A stretch of DNA of 64,000 nucleotides from Lentisphaerota bacterium (lineage in GTDB: Bacteria > Verrucomicrobiota > Lentisphaeria > Oligosphaerales > JABHEG01). This document shows positions 18,863-28,420 of the stretch, in pieces. A model generated the notes under the pieces. It made no database searches. It saw nothing but the letters and a program-made list of their open reading frames with translations, and was not told where the DNA came from. The DNA lies in assembly GCA_018676675.1 (NCBI GenBank), contig JABHEG010000304.1:62001-126000 (forward strand), in the 5' to 3' direction. Every line of letters begins with the position of its first letter. The first letter of the stretch is position 1. Both the position numbers and the translations under genes were made by a program.

Positions 18863-20221
18863 TCAAGCAGGCCGTTCGGCGTCTTGGGTCATTGTTTCCG
18901 GCAGCATCCGGACCTGTCCCTGTTGGTCACAGATGTAGAGCCTGGAGGGGGACGGCTGCCGGGCGTGGCCGTCGGCCCACAGCCCATAGAGATCAGGATG
19001 CGCGTTCACCGGCCGTCTTACATACGTGTGATTGTAGGGACTTCCGGCTGTGAGTTGGGCCACGCGGTTCCAGGTCGTTCCGTGGTCTTGAGTGAGCCAC
19101 ATCGCCACTTCCCCGCCTGGATTGAAGGGCTGGGGACCGGTCTCTGTGGGCGCGATGATGCGCCAGATGCCATCGCCCTCAATGTAGAGTGATCCCATGT
19201 CATAGTTGCTGTCGGACTCCATCGCGGGTTCGATCACCCAGGCCGCGCCATCCCAACGTGCGGTTGTCCACACACGCGGCGAGTTCTCGGGCCCCGCCTC
19301 ATAGCCCCCACTTGTCAGATACAGGAGGATCGGTCTGCCCATGGCATCGAAGCGGATGTCTTTGAGGTAGACATTTAGGCCTTGTGCCCGGTAGTCATGC
19401 ACGAGGGCTGCGTTTTCGACGGCGGTCAGGGGGCACGTCAGCGTCTCGCCGCTTGCCGATTGCCACGTTTGGCCGAGGTCGGCCGATTGCATGTAGTAGA
19501 GATTGGTCCGCCAGTTCAGGCCGGGCGTCTTGTCCGCTGGGTGGAAATTGAAAGCACTGGCCACAACTCCGCCGTGTGCTGCACTGATCTGGTAGTGCCC
19601 CTGCTCGATGGCGGCAAGGCGTTGCCACTCAGACCAGTTGACACCATCCGAGCTACGGATGAAGAAGCTTGTCCGGATGGCCGGATCGTTGTAGTGCGTC
19701 AGGAACGCGCCAAAGCCGTTGCCGGGCAGCGTCCAGACCTGCATGTATGAGAAGTTCTCGAACGGGACGCGGACACCGCTTTCCATACGGGTGGCAGGAA
19801 CGCGTTCAAAGCGCTCGATGTCGTAGGGTTGTGAGCTGCGATGGATGTAGGACGGCCGGCTTGTGCCGTGGGCGGTTGAGAAGATCCACACGTATCCGTC
19901 TTCATCGAGGGCGATGACCGGATTGTCGTGGGCGTCTTCGGTCTGCTTATCGAGCAACAGCGTTGGCCTCGGTACGAGTCCGGTTGCATGGTCATAGTAT
20001 GAGACCATGTGCTGCAGGCTCAGATAGTCATCCCGGGATGTGCCTCCGTAGCAGAAGAACGTCTTATTGGCGTCTTCTGAGTACACGGCAAACGGCTGGT
20101 GTTTGGCACAGTACGTGCCCAGTCCCCCGCTGTACTTGTAGACATACTCGTCGCCCGATGGCTGGTTCATACACCAGATTCCCCGGTAGCCATCGTCCTT
20201 CCGGTTCAGCGTTGCCGTCAT
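18863..20221 (-). CDS. BNR_4-family beta-propeller protein
   Basis: About 452 residues from the ATG at 20221, which overlaps the stop of the upstream lyase-like gene in an ATGA arrangement, so the two are probably translationally coupled. A longer in-frame start at 20344 would lie deep in the neighbour and has no family similarity. The N-terminus (DDGYRGIW, then YKYSGGLGTYCAKHQPFAVY) is the signature of the BNR_4 family, a propeller found beside polysaccharide lyases and in some glycan-active proteins. Later blades show DNPVIALDEDGYVWIF and WRIIAPTETG. No signal peptide is visible. A glycan-cleaving or glycan-binding role is inferred from family and partner. Confidence 0.75.
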   Translation of the reverse strand: MTATLNRKDDGYRGIWCMNQPSGDEYVYKYSGGLGTYCAKHQPFAVYSEDANKTFFCYGGTSRDDYLSLQHMVSYYDHATGLVPRPTLLLDKQTEDAHDNPVIALDEDGYVWIFSTAHGTSRPSYIHRSSQPYDIERFERVPATRMESGVRVPFENFSYMQVWTLPGNGFGAFLTHYNDPAIRTSFFIRSSDGVNWSEWQRLAAIEQGHYQISAAHGGVVASAFNFHPADKTPGLNWRTNLYYMQSADLGQTWQSASGETLTCPLTAVENAALVHDYRAQGLNVYLKDIRFDAMGRPILLYLTSGGYEAGPENSPRVWTTARWDGAAWVIEPAMESDSNYDMGSLYIEGDGIWRIIAPTETGPQPFNPGGEVAMWLTQDHGTTWNRVAQLTAGSPYNHTYVRRPVNAHPDLYGLWADGHARQPSPSRLYICDQQGQVRMLPETMTQDAERPA

Positions 20222-21363
20222 ATGTCTTCCAGCCATCCCGTTGCGAGTTTCGCGCCGTAGACCTGCGCGCGTTCGCCCTCGCGTCTCGCGGCGAAAATCA
20301 GCCATTTGTTGTCGGCGGTCAGGTAGGGATGTGCGTGTGCCCATTGCTTGCCGTCATACACTGTTCGACTGAAGACTGCTCGTCGGGATTTCCCGGAGGC
20401 GAAGCTGCCGATGTAGATGGGGATGCCGTCTTCGCCCGTGTCCACGATCCAGTAGCGGCCGCAACGGGAGACGCTGATATGCCCGGCCCGTTGCTTGGGC
20501 GCCGGGATGCTCACGGGGCCCGGGTCGCCGACCTTGCCGGTCCAGATGTTGCTGGGCTGTCCCTTGACCGTACCGGTCGAGAAGAAGACACTCGCGCTCG
20601 TGCCGACCCAGCACTCGTGTCCGGTGGGACGCGGCGTGTGTGGTTGATCAGCCGGAAACATCGTTGTGGTACCATCGACCGCGATCTCGCCGAGGAGAAC
20701 CTGTTTCACATCCGGCATCTGATTGAGCTGGATCAGGACACGGTTGCGTCCGTCACGTGAAAACTGTTCATGTTTCGCATGGTAGCCCGGCTTGTCGAGG
20801 AGCAGCCGCCATTTGTTCGTCTGCAGGTCGAGCAGGTGTACCTTGGAGGGCTCGCCTTTCTTCCCTGCGACACTCACGGCGTAGTAACGGTGGTCTGGCG
20901 ACACCGTTCCGTAGCTGAATCGGCCCATCTCGGTCGGGAGCTGAGCGATGTCCTCGGTCTCAAAGGTGGCGTATTTGCAGCGGCGCAGCATCAGCTTACC
21001 ATCGACTTTTTGATGGTAATAGAGGTACTCGCCCCAGGCATGGAAGGCCGGGAAGGGCGGTTTTCCTACGAGCACATCGCGTCGACTTCCGTCTTGGAGA
21101 TCAATGATGCTGATGCCCCCAGGTTTTGGCTTCCTGGGGTAGTAGCGCACCGCAATCCAGCGTCCGGTGGGGTCACCATAGGGCTGTTCCCCGTAGATAT
21201 TGTCGGCCGGTCTTTCGTCTCCACCGAGGAGGTAGATTTCCGCGCCGCTGTTGGGATCGGTCTCGATCGGGTTACCTAACATGGGAACGCCTCCTTCTCC
21301 CGCCAGGGCGGCCAATGACAGCAACGAATGAACTACACCGGCCAACGCGCTTACACACTTCAT
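20218..21363 (-). CDS. Exported oligogalacturonate-lyase-like propeller (PL22 type)
   Basis: 381 residues. The ATG at 21363 follows a strong AAAGGAG site, 9 nt away, and opens a signal peptide (MKCVSALAGVVHSLLSLAALA). PL22 enzymes are seven-bladed propellers that split unsaturated oligogalacturonides using Mn bound by histidines. The expected landmarks are here: a His-x-QFS block (KHEQFSRDG, ~197-205), GHE-x-W (~248-252), an AGHIS block (His295), and HAHP (His343, His345) near the C-terminus. Secretion is unusual for PL22, which is mostly cytoplasmic. It is the first gene of a two-gene operon with the BNR_4 protein. Uronate substrate is inferred from family. Confidence 0.75.
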   Translation of the reverse strand: MKCVSALAGVVHSLLSLAALAGEGGVPMLGNPIETDPNSGAEIYLLGGDERPADNIYGEQPYGDPTGRWIAVRYYPRKPKPGGISIIDLQDGSRRDVLVGKPPFPAFHAWGEYLYYHQKVDGKLMLRRCKYATFETEDIAQLPTEMGRFSYGTVSPDHRYYAVSVAGKKGEPSKVHLLDLQTNKWRLLLDKPGYHAKHEQFSRDGRNRVLIQLNQMPDVKQVLLGEIAVDGTTTMFPADQPHTPRPTGHECWVGTSASVFFSTGTVKGQPSNIWTGKVGDPGPVSIPAPKQRAGHISVSRCGRYWIVDTGEDGIPIYIGSFASGKSRRAVFSRTVYDGKQWAHAHPYLTADNKWLIFAARREGERAQVYGAKLATGWLEDI

Positions 21364-21609
21364 CGCCCGGCACTCCTTTCTCGTGAACACCAGTCTGTGC
21401 CACCACAGTACCCCGGCCAGACTACATGCGCAATGGCGGCGCCCGGTGGGAGTCGGATGGTGCTCTCTGCCTCTCAGTAGGCACGGCTCTGAATGGTGAG
21501 TGCACCCGAGCAAAGGTTGCTTTTCAGGCTGCCTGCCATATCCTTGGTCCAAACGGGCCAATCCCGCGTGAGCCTCATGCGTTCAAGGGCATTCCTGAGA
21601 GAGCAACAG

Positions 21610-22281
21610 ATGCAAGATTATACTGTACGTCGAACACCGGTCGTTCCTGCACTTGCGGGCGCGTGGGATAGTGCGGCTTGGGAGACGGCTGAGACGCTCC
21701 CAATTGCTGTCTTCCGCCCGGAAAGCACAGAACACCGGCCTGAAACGAGTGCACGACTGCTGTACGATGCGGACCGGATTTACGGCATCTTCCGCGTTCG
21801 CGATCGCTACGTCCGATGTATTCACACGGAGTTCCAGGGGAACGTCTGCCGGGATAGCTGTGTCGAGTTCTTTTTTGAGCCCGCTGGAGCGGGAGGTTAC
21901 TTCAATTTCGAGTTCAACTGTGGTGGGACGATGCTGTGTTCGTACGTCGTCGATCCGACCCGCGATGAGACTGGCATAAAAGACCTCCGGAAACTGGGGG
22001 CTGAGGCACAGCGTGATGTGGAGATCTACCACAGTCTACCGGTCAGGGTGGAACCCGAAGTCGCCGAGGAGACAGTCTGGTTCCTTGAGTTTGCCATACC
22101 GTTTGCGCTTCTTGCCGACTATACCGGCCTGTCGGCACCCGTTGCGGGAGACCAATGGCGGGCAAATCTGTACAAATGTGGTGATGCCACATCGCATCCG
22201 CACTGGGCCTCGTGGGTTCCGGTGAGCGAGAAGAACTTCCACCTGCCGCAGTGCTTTGGCACGATTGTCTTCGGAGGCTGA
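21610..22281 (+). CDS. CBM9/DOMON-like carbohydrate-binding protein
   Basis: About 223 residues from the ATG at 21610, which follows GAGAGAG by about 5 nt. A longer in-frame start at 21493 adds sequence without family features. The middle carries the CBM9-like pattern: WDSAAWETAETLPI near the start, then LLYDADRIYGIFRVRDRYV, then CVEFFFEP, and a final WRANLYKCGD. Proteins of this type bind mono- or disaccharides, usually as parts of larger xylanases; stand-alone forms next to glycosidases are common in PVC genomes. No signal peptide is seen, so its location is uncertain. It is the first gene of a plus-strand run that continues with the GH2-like gene 47 bp on. A weak promoter (TTGCTT, 16 bp, TATCCT) lies at 21517-21544. 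Confidence 0.7.
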   Translation: MQDYTVRRTPVVPALAGAWDSAAWETAETLPIAVFRPESTEHRPETSARLLYDADRIYGIFRVRDRYVRCIHTEFQGNVCRDSCVEFFFEPAGAGGYFNFEFNCGGTMLCSYVVDPTRDETGIKDLRKLGAEAQRDVEIYHSLPVRVEPEVAEETVWFLEFAIPFALLADYTGLSAPVAGDQWRANLYKCGDATSHPHWASWVPVSEKNFHLPQCFGTIVFGG

Positions 22282-22328
22282 CCTCCGCTTGCGGCGTGCA
22301 CAAGACAACCTTTCAGGACGACACACAC

Positions 22329-25300
22329 ATGACAATGGATCGAATCGCGCGACACGGGCGGCGAGTGATCGTGGCGCTGGCACTTCTTGGTGCAACCGTG
22401 GCACACTGCGAGCCGACGATTTCGGTGTCCTTGGCGTTTAGCACAGATGGGGGGAAGAGTTATTCCGGGGATTTCCCCATCGTCGGCTCCAACGCGGTCG
22501 TGTTCGTGAAGGCGTCGTGGCAGATCGAGGGTGAGGGCCGGCCGGTCAAGGCCGGGATCACGACATCGTACCTCCTCAATTCCGAGCGTGACTTCGGCAG
22601 CGCCGTGACCGGCCTGCAGCGCTGGGGGGGCAAGAAGGCCTGGTACCAGCGGCTGAAGAAATACTGGTTCAGCTTCGAGCGAGAGCGGTCATGCGTCTAT
22701 AGGCTTGACTTGGGAGCGCGCCCCGAGGGTCGGATCGGCGTCATCAACGCATGGGACAAGGAGAAGGGCAGGCATGTGAACGGCCCGTTGCCGGCCTCTC
22801 CGGCTGTGCCTACCGGAACCCACCGCTTCACTGTTCGCGTGGGGTACAATCTTAAGGCCACCAACGAGGGGATCGAGAAACGGACCGATTTCCTCGTGAC
22901 TGTACGCGAGGGTGTCGTGGCTGAGAACGTCCCCGCATCGAAGGTTGCCGTTGCACCCGTACCCCCGGCTGCCAAACGCCCAGCAACCAAACCCGTGCCG
23001 CTTCCGTTGCCGGTTCTCGCCGGGGATGTGATTTTGTCAGTTGACACGTGTCGCGTCCTCGCCGGGGATGAGACCATCCGGCGCAGTGGATCATTCATCG
23101 TTCCGTCGTCAAAGCAGGAAGTGGCCTGGACGGTTCCGGAGATTGAGGCAGGGAGCTATTACCTACGCGCATTTGTGGAGACGGGCACACTCAAGAGCAG
23201 CGAGTCCGGACTGGGGCGTGCCCCCTTTCTGTATGTGAACGGTCGGGCCATTGAGTTCCTGCGTTGCACTACGCCCGTGCCGAGAGAGAAGCACTGCTTC
23301 GGCATCATCGAGACCGCCAGGCCGCTCGCCCTCCGGCAGGGCGATGAGATTCGTTGGAACACCCTTCGAGGGTATGGGGGGAAGCAGGTCGGAGGGATCG
23401 CACTGGCCCGAGAACGCCTGGCTTGTGCCCCCCTTCGTATCAGTTACGGCCACGACCCGTACTATGACGACATGATCCGTTTGACCGGGGCCTTCAAGCC
23501 GTTGGCCGCCGCCGCAGACGAGCTTGAGTTCGCCTTTCAGTTTGAGAGCGCGAAGCCACAGGCAGACACCTTTGCCGTGTCGGTTCGCGTCTTTGACTAT
23601 TTCCAGCGCTGTGTCGGGGAGCGCGAGGAAAGTGTGTCCGTCGCTCCACGGGAGACGTTCGCCAGAACAGTCCCCGTGGCGAGAGGCGATTCTGATCGAT
23701 ATCGGGCCGTTGTCGCCGTGTCGGCTGCCGACGGGACATCCCGGGAGGTCGTCGGGGAGATCCTCGTTGACAATCTGACCGCATTCCGCCGGAAGCTTTG
23801 GCTCAACCGTGGTTGGGGGTGGGTAACGTTGGCTGACGCGACAGAGGTGGGAGTGCCGACCGATGTGCCTGAAGATGCCAAATGGCGGCGGGTAAATTTG
23901 CCCGCGAGTTGGCAGGACATCCCCAATGGGCCGGTCCACAAACACCATGTCGCATGGTACAGAAAGCGACTCACCCTTCCAGAGGCGTTCCCTGCGGAAG
24001 GGGAACGCGGCATCCTGCACGTTTCCCGGGCCAGCTTTACCTGCAAAGTCTTCATCAACGGCAGGGAGGCCGGCACCCACTGGGGACCCACCGGACCGTT
24101 TGATTTTGACGTCACGGATCTGTTGCGTTCCGGTAAGGAGAATGAGCTGCTGATCGGCCTGTGTGATGGGAGTGCTACGCGGGACTACGGCGAGGATGGC
24201 CGCGTCCGTGACGGACGTTTGCTGGCCCCCCGCTGCACGAAGGCGGGACTCGGGGAGATCTACGTCCACACAGTCGGCACTTCGGCGATTCAGGATGTTT
24301 TCGTCAAGACGTCACTGAAGAGGAAGATGGTCACGGTTGACGTCGAGGTCCCTGATCTGCCCCCGGGGAAGCGACATGAGATGCGCAACACCGTTTACTA
24401 CCAGGGAAAACCGGTGCTGGAACTGCCCGTCGCCTATCTGGAGGGTGGTCCCGGCAGACGCGTCTCTGTCGAGCGGCGTTGGCGGAAGCCGATCCTGTGG
24501 GGGCCGGTCGAGTTTCCTCTGCTGCAGCTTGTGACTGAGCTTTGGAGCGCAGGCGGCGATCTGCGGGACCGGGTCGAGACACGTTTCGGCTTCCGTGAAT
24601 TCAGTACTGAAGGGCGATCCCTCGCCTGGAATGGAGAACAGGTGAAGTTCTCCGCCCGCCCATTCCTTTCAAGCTGGGGTTGGCAGCTGACACGCAGGAA
24701 CAAGCGGGCCGAGATCCGGGCGACCATCCGGGCTGCCACCCGCATGGGCTGCCGCATGCATCGGCACATTTACGACCCGGAGCACCGAGCTGACATCATG
24801 GACGAGGAGGGCGTCGTGTTTGCTCAGGGACGAGGTGGGTTGTCCGGGCCCAACAGTGAAAAGGTAAACAGCGATACATTTTGGGAGAACACGGCTCTTT
24901 TCACGCGCGAGATGATCCGCGGACTCCGCAATCACCCTTCGATCGTCACCTGGTATCTGTCAAACGAGTTCTATGGCGAGACCTACGACAGGAATTCCGA
25001 ACGGTTGCGCCAGCTTGGAGAGGAGGCGCTACAAGACGACGACACGCGTTTGATCGAGTTTGGGTGCGACTTGGATCTGCGCGGTTACACGAAGCACATC
25101 TCGACCCACTACCCGGTGGACGGCAATGCCCTGCGCCAAGCGGAGGCGTACTTTCCGGAAGCCGCTTACTGGCATCGCTTCGATCAGCCTCTGAAGTCAG
25201 GGATGAAGGCTCCTGCCGGCATGGCCAAACGCGTCGCCAATGTGCTTGCCGAGTCCCCCATCACGTGGGGAAGGAAGCCGATTGTTGTCAACGAGACATG

Positions 25301-28082
25301 CTGGAACTTGTTCTTCTCCCCGCCGGACGCGATGACGAAGCTGGTTGGGGACGCGGTCTACGCCGATTCGCGGTGGGCGGATTTGACGCATGACGCGGCC
25401 AATACCTGGTTCTGCCGTGGCCACCGCGATGCCGAGGTCAGCGCGATAACTCTATGGAAGTGGGTGACCGGCAACCCGAACTGGATCTCCGTGCCCCGGG
25501 CAGACATCAACATCCTCCAACAGTACAACGCGTTCTATTCCGGAACTGATGTCACTTACGACGTGAACCTGCACTTCGATGAGTTCCGCGCTGCCACACT
25601 CACGTTCGAGTGGGCCTTGAGGCGACGTGACGGTGAGATCGTTGCTCGCGACCGGGACCGGATGCGCTTCGGATCGTGCGATCTCAAGCGAACGCGGATA
25701 GCTTTTGAGGCCCCCAAGGTCTCCGGGAACGTCGCGTTTGTGCTGGTCGTGACGTTGTGCGAAGGGGGAACCGAGCTTCGGCGCGTGGAGTTGCCGATCA
25801 GTGTTCACCCAACGCCCGACCTTCCATTGAGTCCGAGGCTGCGAATCGGGATCTGCGACCCCTCGGGAAATTCGGTGGAAGGCTTGCGGCGTCTGATTCC
25901 GTCGGCCTGCATCACCGCTGAGCCATCCGTTGAGACGCTCCGGGAACTGGACGTTCTGATCATTGGCGAGGCCGTGCCGGAAGGTGCGCTGACCGGACGT
26001 GCAGATGCCATTGCGGAGTTCGCAGAGCAGGGGGGGCGTGTGCTGGTGCTCCCCCAGGAGTTCGCCCCGGACTTCCTGCCGGTGAGCGTCCAGCTCTCGC
26101 CGCGGGTCGCGGCCATCAATTTCACGCATAGGTCTTCGCATCCTGTCGTGGCCGGGCTTGCCTCGAGGGATCTGCGGTACTGGTATCCCCACCATCGGGT
26201 TGCTGAACGGTGTATCTCGAAGCCGCAGTCGGGCAACTTCCGTGTCATTATCGAGGCTGGTGGGCCGAAAGGCATGCTCTATGGCGGACTTGTCGAGTGG
26301 GACGTGGGCAAAGGGCTTGTCATCTGCTCGCAATTGAGCTGGCTTGAGATGCTGGATTCCGCCCCTGCTGCGCTGACGTTGTGGAAGGCTCTGTTCGGGT
26401 ACCTGGTCGCCTCCGTCGATGTGCCGGACAGAGCTGCCTATTTCGGGGCCGAGGCCGGCTCTCTACGTACAGCGCTTGCCCATCTGGGCACGGCTCTTGA
26501 TGCTCAGTCTGGCATCGCTGACCTCAACGCGTACAAGACCGCTATCGTTGATACAGCGGTGGCGATGCCCGTGAGCACAGCGGATGGACTGAGGGACTTT
26601 GCTGAGAGAGGCGGCACGGTGCTTCTTCGGAACGTCAATCCTGACACCGTCGCGCTGGCAACTCGTGTTTGCGGCACGCCTGTGCATTGTTCCTCTGCGG
26701 GGGCGGATTCCTGGCGTGGACGGGCCATATGTGTTGGTACATCCTCGCTCACCGAAGGACTGACGAACTACGATCTGTTCTGGAAGAAACGACCCGAGTC
26801 TGAGAACTACCGTCCGTGCTACTCCTCCGCCAAAGAGGCGCTCGCCGTACTGGGCGACTGGGCGGTGTGGAGCGAGAGCGGGGAGCCCCTTACCTACCCG
26901 TCGTACTTGGTCCGTGTACCGGTTGGCAAGGGCAGTGTGTTGATCGACAACCTGAACTGGGACAAGCCCAAGGCGGGAATCACGACACACTGCGATCGCA
27001 TCGCATCGACGTTGCTTACAAATTTGGGGGTCCGCCTCAAGGGCCGCACGAGCATCCGGCTGCCGACCAATCTCAACTACGAAACGGTTGACATTGCGGG
27101 TGTGCTTAACCGGGCTCTCCGGGATGAAGTGGATGACGACGGCCAAGGCGGCTGGAGCGATCAGGGCGAAAAACTGGATCTGCGGGATTTCCCCACGGAC
27201 AAGCCTGAACAGGTGTTTGATGGGGTCCCGTTTCGTGTTGCGCAGCCCAATGCGTGCCTGGTGCTGGCCTCCAAGTACCGCGACTCGACGAGTCTACCGG
27301 AGCAGGTCGACATCCCGGTGGAACGGAAGGCAGACGTGCTGTTCTTCCTGCAGTCTTCCGCATGGACCAGCGCCAAACACCATGCCAACTACGTGGTTCA
27401 CTACCAGGATGGCACCGACTACACGATCAAGCTGATCGGCGGAGTCAATTACCGAGATTGGGTCGCCAGCGCGCCCGATGAGCCGTTCCTGTATGAAACA
27501 GACACGGTGACCCGGCGTGCGTGGTCCGGGAAGTCCATTCTGTTCCCGAAGGTGAGTCTTTACAGCATGGGCTGGGTCAACCCCAAGCCCGAGAAGAGCA
27601 TTGCCTCGGTCACGTTTGAGAGCAAGGGGCTCGGTGTGCCGATTCTGGTAGCGTTGACCGCAGGCAGGAAAGCCGAAGCATTGTCAGACGAACGAGCCAT
27701 CTCGTCCCCGGAAGCCGTCAAGGAAGCTGAGCACTTGGTCAAGGACGGACTTGAGCTCGTCGCCAGGGGGGCTTCCGAACAAGCCGAGAGCCGGTTTCGC
27801 AAAGCCATTCTGACGGCGCCCGACCGCTGGGATGGTTATCTTCAGCTTGGCTACCTGCGGGAAAAGGAGGGCAAATGGGGTGAGGCCATCGGTATATACG
27901 AGGATCTCCTCAAGCAGATCCCCAACCAGCTTGAGGCCTACATCCGCATCGGCGTGTGCTACGAGAAGCTGAAGCGGTGGGGCAGAGCGATCGAGACCTA
28001 TCGTCGCTCTCTCACCGTGAACCCGAATCAGCCACCTGTTATCCAAGCTCTGGAGGCGGCCAAGAAGCGGGCAGGGGAGTAG
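22329..28082 (+). CDS. Exported GH2-type glycosidase with C-terminal TPRs (1,917 aa)
   Basis: The start at 22329 (or the Met two codons on) gives a signal peptide ending near VAHC. GH2 enzymes are beta-galactosidases, glucuronidases or mannosidases. The jelly-roll domain (~520-640) shows RGILHVSRASFTCKVFING; the TIM barrel (~780-1090) has the acid/base in WYLSNE (Glu880) and a candidate nucleophile in VVNE (Glu989). Two glutamine-amidotransferase-like segments follow (~1171-1360 and ~1370-1560), then a beta-sandwich with GQGGWSDQG (~1593-1780) that recurs in the GH5-like gene at 54615. Three tetratricopeptide repeats end the protein (~1795-1917). TPRs on an exported glycosidase are odd and point to assembly into a complex. 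Length is two to three times that of ordinary GH2 enzymes. Exact substrate unknown. Confidence 0.8.
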   Translation: MTMDRIARHGRRVIVALALLGATVAHCEPTISVSLAFSTDGGKSYSGDFPIVGSNAVVFVKASWQIEGEGRPVKAGITTSYLLNSERDFGSAVTGLQRWGGKKAWYQRLKKYWFSFERERSCVYRLDLGARPEGRIGVINAWDKEKGRHVNGPLPASPAVPTGTHRFTVRVGYNLKATNEGIEKRTDFLVTVREGVVAENVPASKVAVAPVPPAAKRPATKPVPLPLPVLAGDVILSVDTCRVLAGDETIRRSGSFIVPSSKQEVAWTVPEIEAGSYYLRAFVETGTLKSSESGLGRAPFLYVNGRAIEFLRCTTPVPREKHCFGIIETARPLALRQGDEIRWNTLRGYGGKQVGGIALARERLACAPLRISYGHDPYYDDMIRLTGAFKPLAAAADELEFAFQFESAKPQADTFAVSVRVFDYFQRCVGEREESVSVAPRETFARTVPVARGDSDRYRAVVAVSAADGTSREVVGEILVDNLTAFRRKLWLNRGWGWVTLADATEVGVPTDVPEDAKWRRVNLPASWQDIPNGPVHKHHVAWYRKRLTLPEAFPAEGERGILHVSRASFTCKVFINGREAGTHWGPTGPFDFDVTDLLRSGKENELLIGLCDGSATRDYGEDGRVRDGRLLAPRCTKAGLGEIYVHTVGTSAIQDVFVKTSLKRKMVTVDVEVPDLPPGKRHEMRNTVYYQGKPVLELPVAYLEGGPGRRVSVERRWRKPILWGPVEFPLLQLVTELWSAGGDLRDRVETRFGFREFSTEGRSLAWNGEQVKFSARPFLSSWGWQLTRRNKRAEIRATIRAATRMGCRMHRHIYDPEHRADIMDEEGVVFAQGRGGLSGPNSEKVNSDTFWENTALFTREMIRGLRNHPSIVTWYLSNEFYGETYDRNSERLRQLGEEALQDDDTRLIEFGCDLDLRGYTKHISTHYPVDGNALRQAEAYFPEAAYWHRFDQPLKSGMKAPAGMAKRVANVLAESPITWGRKPIVVNETCWNLFFSPPDAMTKLVGDAVYADSRWADLTHDAANTWFCRGHRDAEVSAITLWKWVTGNPNWISVPRADINILQQYNAFYSGTDVTYDVNLHFDEFRAATLTFEWALRRRDGEIVARDRDRMRFGSCDLKRTRIAFEAPKVSGNVAFVLVVTLCEGGTELRRVELPISVHPTPDLPLSPRLRIGICDPSGNSVEGLRRLIPSACITAEPSVETLRELDVLIIGEAVPEGALTGRADAIAEFAEQGGRVLVLPQEFAPDFLPVSVQLSPRVAAINFTHRSSHPVVAGLASRDLRYWYPHHRVAERCISKPQSGNFRVIIEAGGPKGMLYGGLVEWDVGKGLVICSQLSWLEMLDSAPAALTLWKALFGYLVASVDVPDRAAYFGAEAGSLRTALAHLGTALDAQSGIADLNAYKTAIVDTAVAMPVSTADGLRDFAERGGTVLLRNVNPDTVALATRVCGTPVHCSSAGADSWRGRAICVGTSSLTEGLTNYDLFWKKRPESENYRPCYSSAKEALAVLGDWAVWSESGEPLTYPSYLVRVPVGKGSVLIDNLNWDKPKAGITTHCDRIASTLLTNLGVRLKGRTSIRLPTNLNYETVDIAGVLNRALRDEVDDDGQGGWSDQGEKLDLRDFPTDKPEQVFDGVPFRVAQPNACLVLASKYRDSTSLPEQVDIPVERKADVLFFLQSSAWTSAKHHANYVVHYQDGTDYTIKLIGGVNYRDWVASAPDEPFLYETDTVTRRAWSGKSILFPKVSLYSMGWVNPKPEKSIASVTFESKGLGVPILVALTAGRKAEALSDERAISSPEAVKEAEHLVKDGLELVARGASEQAESRFRKAILTAPDRWDGYLQLGYLREKEGKWGEAIGIYEDLLKQIPNQLEAYIRIGVCYEKLKRWGRAIETYRRSLTVNPNQPPVIQALEAAKKRAGE

Positions 28083-28420
28083 TTGGGAGTGGCGTTCCTC
28101 CTGCCCCGAGGAGGCTGAACGGTGATGTTGGAGACTGGAACGCGCGATTGTTCGGTGTCTGAACAGAGCCGCAACTTCCGGGAGTGGTGCCTTGGGCGGT
28201 AGCAAGCAAGACCGCTCCCGTTAGTCGCGGCTGTGACGGTCAGCCCAAACCGCGATCTGTGTTGAAGCTGCGCTTCTGGAGGTGGGATTTCTCCCATTTG
28301 GCGTAAGGTAATGCGGTGGCGAGCCCGGCGCTTAGTCGCGCTGAGTAGCGGCGTTGTTTGGGGACGTGGCTCTCGCCAACAGGGACGCAACTCCACAGCA
28401 TGGTGACAGGACGCTTTACA
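28083..28420. other. 338-bp spacer between GH2 and heparinase-like genes
   Basis: No gene is supported. A small hairpin (CCTCC ... GGAGG) lies about 15 bp past the GH2 stop without a T tract. Two related fragments, TTAGTCGCGGCTG and TTAGTCGCGCTGAG, sit about 100 bp apart (near 28221 and 28333). The spacer is long compared with the 0-120 bp gaps elsewhere in this run, so it may hold a promoter for the following genes; none is clear by eye. Confidence 0.4.
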
